Shown here: positions 10,511 to 23,865 of the stretch, one piece after another
How positions within the stretch are numbered: the first letter of the stretch is position 1
How the letters are laid out: each line of letters begins with the position of its first letter
DNA from: Chrysoperla carnea
Taxonomy: Eukaryota > Arthropoda > Insecta > Neuroptera > Chrysopidae
Direction of reading: 5' to 3'
DNA: 64,000 nucleotides
Assembly (NCBI RefSeq): GCF_905475395.1
Contig: NC_058338.1
Location: 36,400,935 to 36,464,934 of the forward strand
Translations under genes and position numbers: made by a program
Notes under the pieces: generated by a model
Told to the model about the DNA's origin: nothing
Databases searched by the model: none
What the model saw: only the letters and a program-made list of their open reading frames with translations

Positions 10511-13500
10511 AATTTTAAGTCGAAATTTCGTGTCTTATTTTCATAACTACTATATAACTTTTCATAACTATAACATAACTACTGCAACAAGTTTAATTAT
10601 TTAATATTATTTAATAATTTTAATTTGACATTTACTATATAATTTGCATGCAAAGAATTGAAAATTAGTCATAATACTCCAAAATTATCTACACGAAGCG
10701 CTGACGTTGACTTGATTATCCCTACCACGACTGCGTGCGCAACGAATAGCTTCCAGATACCAGAAATTCCATAAAATTGGGAAAATCTATAAAATATTGA
10801 AGGAAATAGATTTCCCATTTCCAAAGAAATAAGTTTTTATATTTTCTTCATTTCAAGGAACAAGTAGCGTAAAAACAATATTCTTTTCGAACAAGTAGTG
10901 TAAAAATGGTGGGAGCGCACAAAAATGTATAGTGCATGGTATAAATTAATATACCCCACATATTAATTGCGCTTCCACCATCTGTTCAATGTATGTGCAA
11001 AATGTTGTTCAATTCATAGTTTAGTATTTCATTAGTTATCTCACTAGAACTTTGTATCATTTTTTTGTTTAGTTTTATATTTTCCAGTTATTATAAAAGA
11101 CATATCAGAATTTTTGAATGCAGCTTTTTAGTGAAAATCAATGAAATATTATTCAATCTGTAATAAAATCGTAAAATTTTCCATTTTGAAATATTACCGA
11201 AACTAAAGTAATGATTCAAATAAGACAAAGAATGTTTGTCTATCTTTGTCTTTCATACATATCCATTCAATGAAACAGCCTCATGAGTAAGTGTGAAAAT
11301 TGTATGGACCAGTCTGTTTGATGAAAATCCATTATAAATGTAGATGCTGTAGAACATACACAGCAACTCTTCTGCATCTCAACTTAATTTGATTGAATAT
11401 AATGATAATATCAGCTAATGCTAATACATTTTTTTTCCTCATTTTTTTTATTATATTTATTATGCTTTTTTATATACTTTCTCTAATATTTTTATATAGA
11501 TAGATATAAGGTGTGTTAGAAAAAAACTAGAGAAAATTTATCGGACAATACCACTCGCTAAACTGAAAATCTTTCTGTTCAGTAGATAATTTTGGAAATC
11601 ATTTTTTCTTGATAATCAAGAATAAAAATTGAATTCATGAACTTTTTATTATTAACATTAAAATTATTGCCTACATGCGTGGTTATTCGTAGTCCAGTAA
11701 ACCACCCAGAATAAGTCTTTGATTCCACACGAACATTTTTCATGACGTTTTACATAAATCTGGCTTTATTTTGTTAAAACATCGTTCCTAACAAAGTCAG
11801 CCATAGCTGCATACCTTCCCCTTCCCTATCCCTTTTAATGACATATTCTATACAATATTGTATTAAAAAAAGAAGGAATTTATTGAATTGAATTGAAACA
11901 GCACCTTCCTAAAGGAATGGATGCTCATTGGCTTATTGACATAAATTTTCGTCGTGATAAATTCTAAAATAAAAATCGAACGATGTACTATAGCGGGCGG
12001 TTAATTCTGATCCATCTTTTCTTAAGTTTTGCGTATTGTGTCTCTTCCCAGTTAAGGGGGTTATATCAATATATGCAAATCCTTGGCTGCATATAGCTGC
12101 AAATCCCTAAAACATTGCTCAGCAATGCGAACGCATTGTTCTTATAGTACTATACATTTTCAATAACCCTTAACTGTTAGCAAAATTCAAATTATTCGTC
12201 AATTATGGGACGCCCTTTACATTAAAATAAACTGATCCCACGTTATTTCAAGTCACCAATTACAGCCATTTATTATATTTATCAATTGGTATACGTCTTC
12301 CATGTAATCTAAAAAATCGCTGAGAAAAACTTTTCCGCTAGGTAAGAACCATGTGGTTTTCTATAGCAAAAATTTTAATTTTAGTGCTTCAGATCTATAG
12401 CAAGACAATTTTCAAGGTAAAATTACTTTTATTGTATTAGTTTTCACCAAGTGGGTGTTTTACACATGGTTTTTGTTCACTTTTAATAAAATTCGAATTT
12501 GTTTTTGTGATCGTGTAGTGAAATTTAAGATTAATTTTTGACCGTTGAATACAAATACGTCGTTAGGAGTAAAATAATCCCTTTTGTAAAGGGTAAAATG
12601 ATCCTTCTTTTGTGTGAAAAATCTTAGTTGGTAAAATTATCTCTCAATTTAATCATCATGTATCGTATCGATTCTTGGAATTGATTATACAGATGATTTT
12701 ACTTATGCTTTTAGGGTTGAAACAGATTATTAATGATACATAAAAGAAGAATTAACATTTTGTATTAACTTTTTGGTGTAAAAATTCAATGGTATCATTT
12801 TACTCACTCATTTTTATAAGGTGAGTAAAATGATCCCTTTCGAGAAATATTAAATAATTCTAAAAAATGTACAAATCTAAAAATGAATTTCATGCCAATA
12901 TATTCACATAAAGAAACCAAAATTATTTCGAGTTTAATCCAAAATTATTTATTTAGCTATAACATACATTTTAAATTTCCTGCAGTAATCGGGACAGCAA
13001 AAATAACAAAACATGAACTATTCTAAAATTAAAATATTTCTGTACTATTTTTATACATCCTTCATATTTAGGATATAATTTATATTACATACTCCGCAAA
13101 AATAAAAACGTAAGAATACCCAATATTTGGAAGAAAGTAGCTTTGTTATCTTTGATTTTTTTAAACTCTAGCAGGACTCATCATAAGTGTCAAGATTGGA
13201 ACTTGAAGATGCACTATTTCAATATATTCGAAGACACGAACTCTTGTCAAGACAATCGAAAACTCCAACAACTTCCAAATTACTTTAATAAATAATTTGA
13301 CAAATTAGGTATCGTTGGAAGCATCTTGATCGTTCGCTGGTCATAAGCTATGTCACATTAAACTGAATCCCTCTATCACTCTACAGGAGTATCAAATGAA
13401 AGGGAGTATAAAATGAGGTTTGGTATCAAATGAAAAGGCTTAATTACAAAAATATAACACATTTTAAATATATATATATAAACCCAATACGCCGACTACT

Positions 13501-14992
13501 ACTTTATTCAAAGTAAAACCGTCATTACAGTCGGGGAACCATTCCTTGGAAAACCTTTTTAATCTTAGAGGCTTCCCGATGATAGCAAAGATTTTACTTA
13601 TAATAACAATTTCAGATGATAATATTTACTTTTTAGAGCGTGATTTTGTAGTCGTCGAGGTTTTAGTTTTTGAACTTATATTTTAAAGGAATACTATTAT
13701 GCTCTTTTGAGAGTACTATTTATTCCTTCCAATTTGTATGTATTTCATTTGTATGATTTTTCGTTCTTGAGATATCAGTATATATCTAAGCGAAAACCGC
13801 AAAATTTCAATTTTAAAAATCAACATTACTTATACATTCAAATACACATAGAACTCTTGATTCCTGTCAATTTACTTGATTCCTGTCAAAAACACACATT
13901 TTATCGGACTATTTTTCTTATTTTTCGAAAATCGATCGTAACATTACAACGAAAAATTATATGACCATGAAATGCACATTGAAATGTAGACAAAAATAGG
14001 GATTTTTAAGAAGAGTAACAGTTTTCATTTGCCGTGTGTCAAAGCAAACATTAAACTTTTTCCTTTAACAAAAGATTTTGAAAATTTTTTATTTTAAAGT
14101 TTTGAGTCTTGTTATTAAATAACGAAGAGTATATTGGCGATCTTCAAGGTCACTTCTTTACCTTCAAAATGAGTCCTCGTAATATCTTAAAAAGACAAAA
14201 AATAACAAAATTACATGCTTCAAAATAATATGTATTTTTATGAAACAAAAAAAGTGGCGCGTTTTTATTTTTTCGAACTGTATTCATTATATACTAAATG
14301 TATAGTTCCTCTTATTTATTTAATATAAAATAATTTTCTAATAATTTTTGTATGATCATAATATAATTTTTTTTTACCAATTAATAAGAAAATATAAATA
14401 GCTTTTATACTAACATAAAAGAATTTTTTTTGTAGCAAATATATAATATCTTTATTAAATTAATTATTCAACCATTAAATTAATATTTTCTATTCACTAT
14501 GTATAAGAAAATAATATTTAAAAAAACTCATATTACACTGAAAACAGAAATGCGAAGAATATTATAATTTGAATAGCACATTCTTTTTACTTATAACAGA
14601 TAAAAATGTTGAATTTAATAACGTTTGTAAAATATATATATTTGAATTTTTCTATCAATAAATAAAATAATTCTTTTTGTATTCATTTACTTTTGTCAGC
14701 TGGAACACTATCAAGTGCATACAAATGTTTTTAAATAAAAAATGCAGAAACCACACTTTTATTGAAATGTGGACTACAAAGTAATAAAGCCGGCACTATA
14801 ATTATTATTAGTAGGTAATTGAAAATTTTTATCTCGTGACAAAATTTGAATTATTTCTGTCAATTTCGGTAAAATGGAACTTTTGATCATAAATAAAGTT
14901 ATAGAAAATAAATTTTACCGCTTTTAATAGTTTGATCAATTTTTTCGTTAATGTAAGGATAAGGTGTACCAAAGAAACACAGAAGAATAATT
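10511..14992. other. No gene recognised; one repeat copy at 13505-13690
   Basis: AT-rich. At about 13505-13690 is a copy of a repeat also seen at 62275-62465 (shared: TTACAGTCGGGG, TGGAAAAC, GATTTTGTAGTCGTC or the like, GGTTTTAGTTTTTG). A small direct repeat of TTGATTCCTGTCAA occurs twice near 13856-13890. A palindrome ATTTTACTCAC/GTGAGTAAAAT lies near 12799-12833. Confidence 0.45.
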
Positions 14993-15490
14993 TTGTTATA
15001 GACCACAAGCCAATGCTGAAATTTTCGGGTGAAATGACCCACTAGGAAACATGTCAAAAGAGATGCTGCTATAAGTAAAATTATGTTTAAGTACCATGTT
15101 TTAAGTTTTGCGCGGTACTAGTGGGAAAATGTATGTCACACCCTGCACCAGCAAATATATACGGCGTTGATGGATACTAACTCAGCATAAGTATTCGAAG
15201 CGAATAACATAAATGCCGTACACAAATAAACACGTAGGGCTTCGGTTTTCCGAAGGGATTGACGGGAGAAGTTTTATTAACTTCCGGTACCGGATATATT
15301 TCTATACGCATATATTTTCTGATGCAGAATTGAGATACCAAAGGCTGCGATACGCATATTTTCACGTGTGACATGCAGTTACTCACCTGTACCGCGCAAA
15401 ATAACGCCATGGTGCTTGCTTACTTTTACATAAAGGAGCATCTTTTTCAACATGATTCCTGGTGGGTCATTTGTAGTCTATTAGTGGTTG
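14993..15490. mobile_element. Long fold-back element (arms about 115 bp)
   Basis: The left arm, about 15029-15143, pairs with the right arm, about 15360-15474. Matching text includes AAATGACCCACYAGGAA, CATGTYRAAAAGATGC-like, TTTTGCGCGGTAC and ATGTCACAC. The central 200 bp contains smaller palindromes (CTTCGG-TTTT-CCGAAG; TCCGGTACCGGA). It is richer in GC than its surroundings. No coding capacity; the 77-residue minus-strand frame spans the arm and centre and is not protein-like. Confidence 0.75.
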
Positions 15491-17166
15491 CTGTAACATG
15501 AAAACCGAAACAAAAACAAAAAATAACAAAAATAGCGTCCAATTAAGGAACTTTCAGAACCATTTAGTAGCAAGTTCGAGAAAGAAGCAGAATAAATATA
15601 ATATTCTTCCGTACTAGAATACAGAAGTTCCACTTATAATAACCCTGCCATTTTAGTTGCCAAAACAATTAGTGAAATAAAAAATGGGATGACGATGGTA
15701 TATATGGATATTGAAGACAACCCAGCTTATAAATCGACAGTACTGAGCAAAAACAAATTTACAGCCAATAAAAGCAAAACGATCATTTGAATTTATAATT
15801 TTAATAATAATAAATAAAGTAAATAAACGCTAGACTCTGTAGGGATCGCCGTTATATCATACCAAGGAAAATATCTATAAAAGAAAAGAAATTATGACTT
15901 AAAAGAATCCAAGAAATAAATCAAATAAGTACCTACTTTGTTTAAATAAATTTTATGATTAAATAAATATTAAAATTTTTATGTACAAACTTTTTAGGTT
16001 AATTAAAAACACTTTAAATGTCATATTTCATATGAAAATCTTTGTTAACATTCAACTTGTAATATAATACTTCTTTAGTACAAGAAATTGTATGTAAGTA
16101 TCATTTTGCTTTCATATTCCATAATTCATGATATTACATAATTTATATATATTAACCGCCATTACGGCATTTCAACGGAAGTAATTTCTATTCATGCTTT
16201 CAAAAAATTCAATTATGTATATCATTTACCCTGGCTTCTGAAGATTTTCGCGAAATAAATGCATTTGGTAGAAATCGATTACACAAAACTATTTGAGAGT
16301 ATATTCTTATATTTGATTTCTGTCGAATGTCCTATTTCTATTTTTTTTCGCGTATTTGTTTAGCAGAATAGTATGCAAGGAGTATACAAGGTGACTGTAA
16401 TTGACTGCAGAACTCTTTACTTCCTAAATAAGCTTATACAGACGAACAAAAAAGTTATTTACCAAATTTCGATCTGAGGCCTAATTTTCGAGATAATTAA
16501 GCAAATCAATTAATAAATTTATCCAATCACAGAGCACAGAAATATAAGGATATCGTTGCCTACTTCTGATACATTTATTTCTTTAAATAATCGGGCAACA
16601 CCTCCTAAAACTTTGTTTAAAAAAAAGAATTGATTTAGCAAGCTTTTGATTTAAATTATATTAAACTTTTTATTTTTTGTTCGCAGGTACATCCTTAATT
16701 CGTTTACATAAAATTATTAAACATTGTTATTCAAACATTTCGTTGAATTTTAACTATTTTTTCCTAGTATTTAAATTTTTCTCTACTTTTATTTATTTTA
16801 ATGATCATTTTTCCTAGAATTAATTACAAAATTGCTGTACTTGCATAAGATAGATTGTGTTGATTAGCCCGTGAGATCTGTTCAGATTCATTCTATATTT
16901 GGCAAGTTTAAACATGTTTTACAGACGGCGAACTTTTCTAAAGAATGCAATAAGAATGCAATAGGTATAAAGTAGATTATGAACGTATCACATAAACATC
17001 AAACTTATGATCGTACACAACAAAACTTTCAAGATGATTTGAAATTCGACGCCAACATAATCGTAGTTTTATTGTTGGATTAATGCCAACCCACATCATT
17101 TATTTTTGTGTTTTTAGTATTTATGTAATAGAATAAGGAGTTTTCAATTTTTTTCTCCAGCCGTAG
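15491..17166. repeat. No gene; a dispersed repeat copy at about 16380-16505
   Basis: The block with GTATACAAGGTGACTGTAAT, TTGACTGCAGAA, AATAAGCTTAT, GATCTGAGGCC and TTTTCGAGATA recurs in opposite orientation at about 20985-21120. This is a diverged repeat family. Nothing else is recognisable. Confidence 0.5.
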
Positions 17167-17962
17167 CCATAGGCGTCCTTACGGGAGGGGGGGGGGGCAC
17201 AAGGGCTCACGTGTCCCCCAATAATTTTCGAATTTTTTGAAAACATAATAAAAATGGAGATAATTTGTTTGCTTCATTACTATTCTGGACTTCTTTAAAC
17301 ACGTAATAATATAATGGAAATAACTTATTTACTACATATTATGTGAAATTTTACATATTTATTAACATCATAAAAAACGTCTTAAAGTATCTAACACCAC
17401 AAAAACAAATAGCATCATACACATTCAAATAAATCATGTTCTTTCTAAAAATTAAATGGATACAAAATATATAGAACCTTTGCAATTACTAACTTTGGGA
17501 ACCCTCAAGATACCATCGAAATACTGTCACTTTGCAAGCATGCTGGTCTATTTTTACACCATGTATATGAAATGTATCAAGGTATACTAAGTTTAGTCCC
17601 AAGTTTGTAACGCTTAAAAATATTGATGCTACGAACAAAATTTTGGTATAGGTGTTCATAAAATCACCTAATTAGCCCATTTCCGGCTGTCCGTCTGTCT
17701 GTCCGTTTGTCATCAAAATAACTCGAAATCGAAAAAAGATATCAAGTTGAAAATTTTACAGCGTGCTCAAGACGTAAAAAGTGAGGTCGAGTTCGTAAAT
17801 GAGCAACATAGGTCAATTGGGTCTTGGGTCCGTAGGACCCATCTTGAAAAACGTTAGTGATAGAACAAAAGTTGATATGTAAGAAATTTTTTTTCAATTA
17901 ACTATCCATTTTTTCTACTATTGATGCCCCCTGAATAATTTGATGCTATAGAGACGCCTATG
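17167..17962. mobile_element. Possible element with 10-bp inverted ends CATAGGCGTC / GACGCCTATG
   Basis: A perfect 10-bp inverted pair sits at about 17167-17176 and 17953-17962. Inward of the left end is a run of G (about 17186-17197) and GTGTCCCCCAATAATTTT. Inward of the right end is GATGCCCCCTGAATAATTTG, which supports related ends. The interior contains a copy of the 350-bp dispersed repeat. With so short a match this could be coincidence. Confidence 0.35.
17555..17890 (+). repeat. Dispersed 350-bp repeat, copy 3
   Basis: Forward orientation: ACCATGTATATG, AAGGTATACTAAGTTTAGTC, CAAGTTTGTAACGC, AAAATTTTGGTATAGGTGTT, TCCGTCTGTCTGTCCG, ACTCGAAATCGAAAAAAGAT, ACGTAAAAAGTGAGGTCGAG, then GTCTTGGGTCCGTAGGACCC. 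It is one of the better preserved copies. Confidence 0.75.
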
Positions 17963-18639
17963 ATCGTATCTATAGATAAGTAAATCGGTCTGATGTTGGA
18001 GATAATTCTAAACAGAAACCAATACCATATATGCCATATATGCCATAACCAAATAAAGGCTTAATGAGTTTAACCATCAACATATCTGACAACTATAGGT
18101 TCAATCTAGCCTAATACCACAATAAGAAAATATTTTTCAATCAACGGAGGAGAGATGGGTAGCATAATTGTGAAAATAGACTAATTAAGTGATTTTTCTT
18201 TTTGCCACATTGATGCGAACATTTCTTATAGTTTTTGGGGTGCTGCATTCGAATTCGACTCCGGAATATCTCTAATACATATAAGGTTTTTTAATTATTT
18301 TTTACTAAAAAAGGGAAATCGGTTTTCCGGTTATATATGAAATTTGGAACATGACTTTGTAATTTTTGTCTCATATGGAAATTGGATACTATTTTTGAAT
18401 TTTTTCGATACCAGTTTTGTTCTTAGAGAATTCATATGATATTTATTATAGTTAAAATACACATTGTATTATAATATAATTATATACTAATATAATTATT
18501 GAGGTATAATTAATTAATTCTACTTATATAATATTATTCAAACTACAGGGAATTTTTTCCTGCATTAAATTACAGGAATTTTTTATTTAAGTAGGTTCAC
18601 TATCAAGTACTGAATGTAAATGTACAAAATCTTTACAAA

Positions 18640-18700
18640 AAAAAAAGGCGGAAGTGCCTTCATTTTAAGGAATCGTCTATATCTCCGTAACCGAGATAAA
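18640..18700 (+). repeat. Short dispersed repeat block, also at 62616-62672
   Basis: Shared text is GGAAGTGCCTTCATTTTAAG, then a short variable gap, then ATATCTCCGTAACCG. The second copy lies in the far-right segment of the window. Confidence 0.55.
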
Positions 18701-19384
18701 AAATGGTTCGCAGCTTTATTGTAGATAATCAAATTTCCATGACTTACCGACCAATCACTAACAGTTTATGAATTATAGGACTATGGCGATTTACTTATTA
18801 ACTATTTTATTTTTATATATTGTTGTAATATCATTATCTCGTCTAATAATTGTTTAAACAATAAAATGCTAATGACTTAACTTTTAAATTTACAAATTTC
18901 CTACAGGTTTACTTAAAATTTTTTTTCTAGAATTAACACTTTTCAAGTTATTGAAACTTTGGATTAAACCATTAAAATTATATATATACAATTTGAAAAG
19001 TGAAAAATTTAAGCAAAGTCCCATTTTCGATTCGACTTCAAAGCTCTTTATCTTCATGTATGCAATTTCAATGATCTGCGGTCTTTTCGTATTATGAAAC
19101 ACATAATCGAATTTTTAGATAGGATAGAATTAGTAGGCCTATTCTATAAAGGTATGAATTTTTCTTACAAAATTAGTAGATACTAGAAAAATGAAAACTA
19201 AATTTGAATATATTTGAAGTGGTAATTAATATAAATATGTAATTACATGAAATTGTTTTTTTAGTTTTTCTATGCTCTTGAATCCATATATGTTTATATA
19301 TTAGATTTTTTTTTAAATAATTCAACTATAAAAGTTTTTTTTTAATGTAAAACGTTTTAAAATTATATCTCTATTGGTACCCGT

Positions 19385-19745
19385 TTTTATACCATGCATA
19401 TATGTAATATGCAAGGTATACTAAGTTTAGTCCCAAGTTTGTAACACTTAAAAATATTGATGCCACGCACAAAATTTTGGTATAGGTGTTCATAGAATCA
19501 CCTAATTAGTCCATTTCCGGTTGTCCGTCCGTCTGTGGACACGATAACTCAAAAACGACAAAAGATATCGAGCTGAAATTTTTACAGCGTACTCAGGACG
19601 TAAAAAGTGAGGTCAGGTTCGTAAATGAGCATCATAGGTCAATTGGGTCTTGGGTCCGTAGGATCCATCTTGTAAACCGTAAAAAATAAACAACTTTTGC
19701 TTTGAAACACTGTAAACATAACTGTTTACCCGTGAGGGCGCCAAT
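19385..19745 (+). repeat. Dispersed 350-bp repeat, copy 4
   Basis: The most complete copy: TATACCATGCATATATGTAA at the start, then CAAGGTATACTAAGTTTAGT, AAATTTTGGTATAGGTGTTC, GGACACGATAACTCAAAAAC, ACGTAAAAAGTGAGG, TTGGGTCTTGGGTCCGTAGG, ending TTTACCCGTGAGGGCGCCAA. The tail GTTTACCCGTGAGGGC matches, reversed, the head of the copy at 26341, which fixes the family's two ends. Confidence 0.75.
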
Positions 19746-22314
19746 TAGGCGGAAATTTTATAGTATGTACCATACTTGAATATCAGTTATGTATGTGTCA
19801 CATGTGTGTATGTGTTATGTGATAAAGAAATCAACACTGACTATGCATGGTATTTCAACAATTAATTCAGTCAATTGTTTGCTTTCACTTGTTTAAATTT
19901 AAATCTATTTGTAGAGCAAAGATCGGTACCAATATTCAGATCACATTCAGAAACTAAACATTCCAAATTACCAAATTTCCAATTTTTCCAAGCAGACGTT
20001 TTAGCACAAAAAAATGTTTTTCTTTCATAATTTCAACATCCTGTACCTAGAAAAGGAAGCTTTCCCGACAATAAGTGTATTGAGATAATATGTTGTTAAT
20101 TTAGCGTTATCTACCATTTGTTGAAATCTTACTGTTATAACCTGGACTACCCTGTACATAGAGCGATTTAAAAAAAAACGAAATGGTAGGTCTACACTTC
20201 GAAATACTCAAAAAAGGAGTAGTTCATCATGCGGAATGCTCAATTTTATGCCACCGTAGATTTTATAAAACGCAGAAGGGGGCTCAAAATATGTTTTTGT
20301 AAGAAAATTAGGAAGATGCAAACACTATAGATTTGTGAGTTGTATATAAATTATGGAATATCTATAAGAAATTTTTCTCTTGGTACATAATAGCACTACA
20401 AATACAACTTAACAAACCTCGTATTTTCATTTAAAATTAAATTCCATTTAAAATGAAAATACGAGGTACGAGGTCCTGTAAAAAGTTTTGCCACAGTAAT
20501 TTTTAGTCATATTTTTACAAAAATATAGACATTTATATTGAAGTCAAAAGGGAAGGGTGGCGATATGTAATAAATCTATTTCAAAACATTTAGTCGATTT
20601 ATGGATTTTGGGAATGCATGAAAATTATTTCCCGCTAAATTTGGGCATCCGTAGCGGCGCCTCTTAAATGAGATAAAATTTGGTATGTAAGGTAATTTAC
20701 TAGACAGGAGTTCAGAAATTTCGAGGGGATTCTTTGAGAAAAACCGATTTTTTCAACGCTCCGCCCATCTCTCCAAATTGAGCAAGCAGAGCATTTAAAA
20801 TATAAAAAGTGGGATAATTCGACCAAATCCAATTAAACCATTTTATATATTTTTTAAAATCCCTTTCATATTTTAATATTATTAAATGAAATTTACTAAA
20901 GTCTTCTGATTATCATTGGCTACTGGTTATCGAATGATAGTCAGTGAATGAACAAATTTATCAATTTTTGCCATTTTTTCATACATTAACCGTATCTCCA
21001 AAATTGGGCCTCAGATCCAAATTTGGAAAAGAATTTTTTTGTTGCTCTTGATGAGCTTATTTTGGTAAGCTGGATTTCTACAGTCAATAACAGAACACTT
21101 TGTATACTTAACAAGATCACGTCATAAAAGTTTACACAATTTTAATACTTTGTTTATAATAATTTTTTTTAAATTAAGAAAAAATGCATGATTTTTCATT
21201 TTTCAAAATATCTTTTTTATCTTTAATTGTTTATAATTTTGCAATTTTTTATGAGCTGAAAAATGATCCTGGCACATTAAAGAATAAAATGAATACAATG
21301 AAGTAAAAATTTGACCTTAGTGATGGAACACTTCTACTCGTGAGTTTTTTTTATATAACGTTTATGAATGTTGTATACCTATATGAGTTATTTACAAACG
21401 TTAATTTGTCTTAATTACAATTAATTTTATTTTCTCTTTACCGAATAATATATACACTACGTACCTTCAGCTACGTACCATACATATATATATTTTATGA
21501 ACATACAGCAAAACTATTTTACATTTCATTAAATTTTCTCTTGCATATATTAACATACATAAGTAGACTACAAACCAACAAAGACTTATTCGTATTTATA
21601 TAATTACAGTGTTATTCTGTTTGTATTTGTTTCATACTAGAATCACTCAATTTTATTACTTCTACTTATTAGTTCATTTTCTTGTCGGTTTGTTTGTTGG
21701 TACAGATCCTGTATTCGAATTTAAGAAACTTTCCGAAGAAGATGAAAATTACAGGATATATAACATACGATTAGACTGTGAGCCCAAAAGAAAGCAAAAC
21801 GAGGAGTGGTAAAGGAAGTTGATAATAAAGAAAAATGAATGTTTAATCGTGACTGAAGTGCCAAATTTATGGAAATCGAGTTTTAGATTTTAGTGTTTTT
21901 ATGGTTAGGTTTAAAGAAAGTTACTATCAACGCAATCCAAGCAAAAAAATGGAAAAGAAAATTAATTACCGTAAATAATAAAATCAACGCTATCCGTGCA
22001 AATAAAAATGACAATAAATTTAAATCTATCAAAAGGGTTGAAAAATTTGAGTGCAATTACAAAAAAAAAATTTTAACTCTTTCGAAAGTTGTATGCCTTC
22101 ATCCATTTTTTTTTGCACTGATTCTGGTGTCAATAGCTTTCTGTACATACAAGGCATATACGACAGATTATAAAATCGTGGAAAAACTCATAAATCGTAA
22201 ATTCAATTTTAGAGTAAGATATCCGGCAAAACACTTTGTTTCTTCTATGATTTTATACTGCAAATATATCTTAAAAAGACACATTTCCCGATAAAACTAA
22301 CCAACTACGAGGGT
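19746..22314. other. No gene recognised; palindrome at 20416-20467; two unknown open frames
   Basis: The palindrome pairs ACCTCGTATTTTCATTTAAA (20416-20435) with its reverse complement (to 20467, one bulged base). The block 20985-21120 is the reverse copy of the repeat at 16380. The open frames 21609-21812 (67 aa) and 21893-22294 (133 aa, lysine-rich with a hydrophobic stretch FFFALILVSIAF) match no family I know. They may be chance frames in AT-rich DNA. Confidence 0.4.
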
Positions 22315-22450
22315 GACTTACGAATTGAGCTAGGTTAGGTTATATTAGAGTGGCTATCCTGGGATTGATCACACTTAGACCCAGGGGGACCGTTGTGATA
22401 CCGAAAAATGGTACTTATATCAATACATTTCGACCATCAAGATTATGCAA
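22315..22450 (+). repeat. Dispersed insect repeat with TTAGGTTAGGTT and GTTGTGATACC
   Basis: Reads GAGCTAGGTTAGGTTATATT, AGAGTGGCTATCCTGGGATT, ACACTTAGACCCAGGGGGAC, CGTTGTGATACC. This order of motifs is familiar from short dispersed repeats in other insects. The GGTTAGGTT is not a telomere array. Confidence 0.45.
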
Positions 22451-22969
22451 GTTAGCATCCAAACTTTTTTTTCGATAGATTGACTTTTAATCCATACTCT
22501 CTAAAATTTCTTGTCGAATTATTTTTAGAATATGATCTGAAATTATTTTCCCACTGAAACAGTACTCAATACAATTGAATGATCTATTCCTTGTAAACCG
22601 ATTTTTGGAAACTTAGCTATAAAATGTTTTCAATCAAGTCGGTTCGACCGTTTAAGGGCTACGATGTCATTGAGAAACACACTGACGTACAGATAAACAC
22701 TTTAAACTTATAACACTCCTTCTTAAATAAGTATCAAAGTGATGGTCAAGGATATCAGATGAGGTGAAAAGGATACTTAGAGAGCTATCATTTTTTGGGA
22801 AAAATTTTTGGAAATATTTTAATTAAAATTGAAATATTTGAGTTGACTATGTTCTTTTGAATTATTGTTTTGAATTACCTAACTATTTTATCTTTACTTT
22901 GCGATTATATTTTACTTTGCGAAATTAATTGAGCCAGGTTTATTTGACCATTCATTTCCATAGTAATTA

Positions 22970-23250
22970 TTTATATCTTAAAATTATATGTCATCCCTTT
23001 TCGGAACTGAATTGATTTTGAAGATCATCGCCAATTTTTTAGTTTTTTCGGGTACGGAACCCTAAGCTCGCACTTGAAACATAGCTAAGAACACTCTCCG
23101 TTAAATTACCTTATAAATGAAACCAAAAAAATTAAAATCGCTTCATCCGTTTAGGCGCTAAGATGCCACAGACAGACACGCACATAGACACACACACATA
23201 TAGCGATCAAACTTATAACACCCATTTTTTTTAATTCGGGGGTTAAAAAT
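22970..23250 (-). repeat. CCCCCGACAT-type dispersed repeat, copy 3 (reverse)
   Basis: Contains CGGGTACGGAACCCTAAGCT, AAACATAGCTAAGAACACTC, TCGCTTCATCCGTTTAGGCG, then GACAGACACGCACATAGACA and ends in a TTCGGGGGTT motif. A weaker relative at 22480-22740 shares the CGACCGTTTAAGGGCTACGA and ACTTATAACACTCC text. Confidence 0.55.
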
Positions 23251-23865
23251 AATATTTCCGTGGTGTTAGAATTAAATCGAATCACACAGTAAAAATATAT
23301 TTTATAATATGCAGATTGCATATGAATGTGTATGTATATTGAGGTACTTAACTTTAGTTTTCATAACAACCAAACGTTAATATTATACATATATCCCACG
23401 TTCATTTCTTGCATTATAATATAGAAAAGTTTTTACTCACATAAATACACGTTATTTTAGGATAGAGCAGAGCGTTAGCGTTAGCGTAAGAAAAATAGCT
23501 TTTGGTCGTTGCAACAAAATAATTCAAATATTATATAAACCGTAAAATTATCGAGTTTAGTGTATGTATATACATATATACAAGTAACGATTATTATTAT
23601 TCGTATTTTATTAGAAAATATTATTATACATGCTATTTTGTGAAATTTAATATTGCAAAAGTTTAAAGTTCTGAATCTAATATAAAAATAATATTTAATA
23701 GTTAGGAACACTAAATAAACATTATATTGAAAGATAAATTTAAAAAAAAATGTTTTTAAAAAAACAACATTGAAAAAGTCGTTTTATATTTCAATATTTA
23801 ATAAATTTAATTTTTCAAGGAAATGTAATTTTTTCATTCAGTCCACAAGTTCTCCTCTAAGCCAT

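Noticed and set aside
22326..22340. GGTTAGGTT resembling the insect telomere motif
   Set aside because: Only two units, embedded in a dispersed repeat, so not a telomere or interstitial telomeric array.
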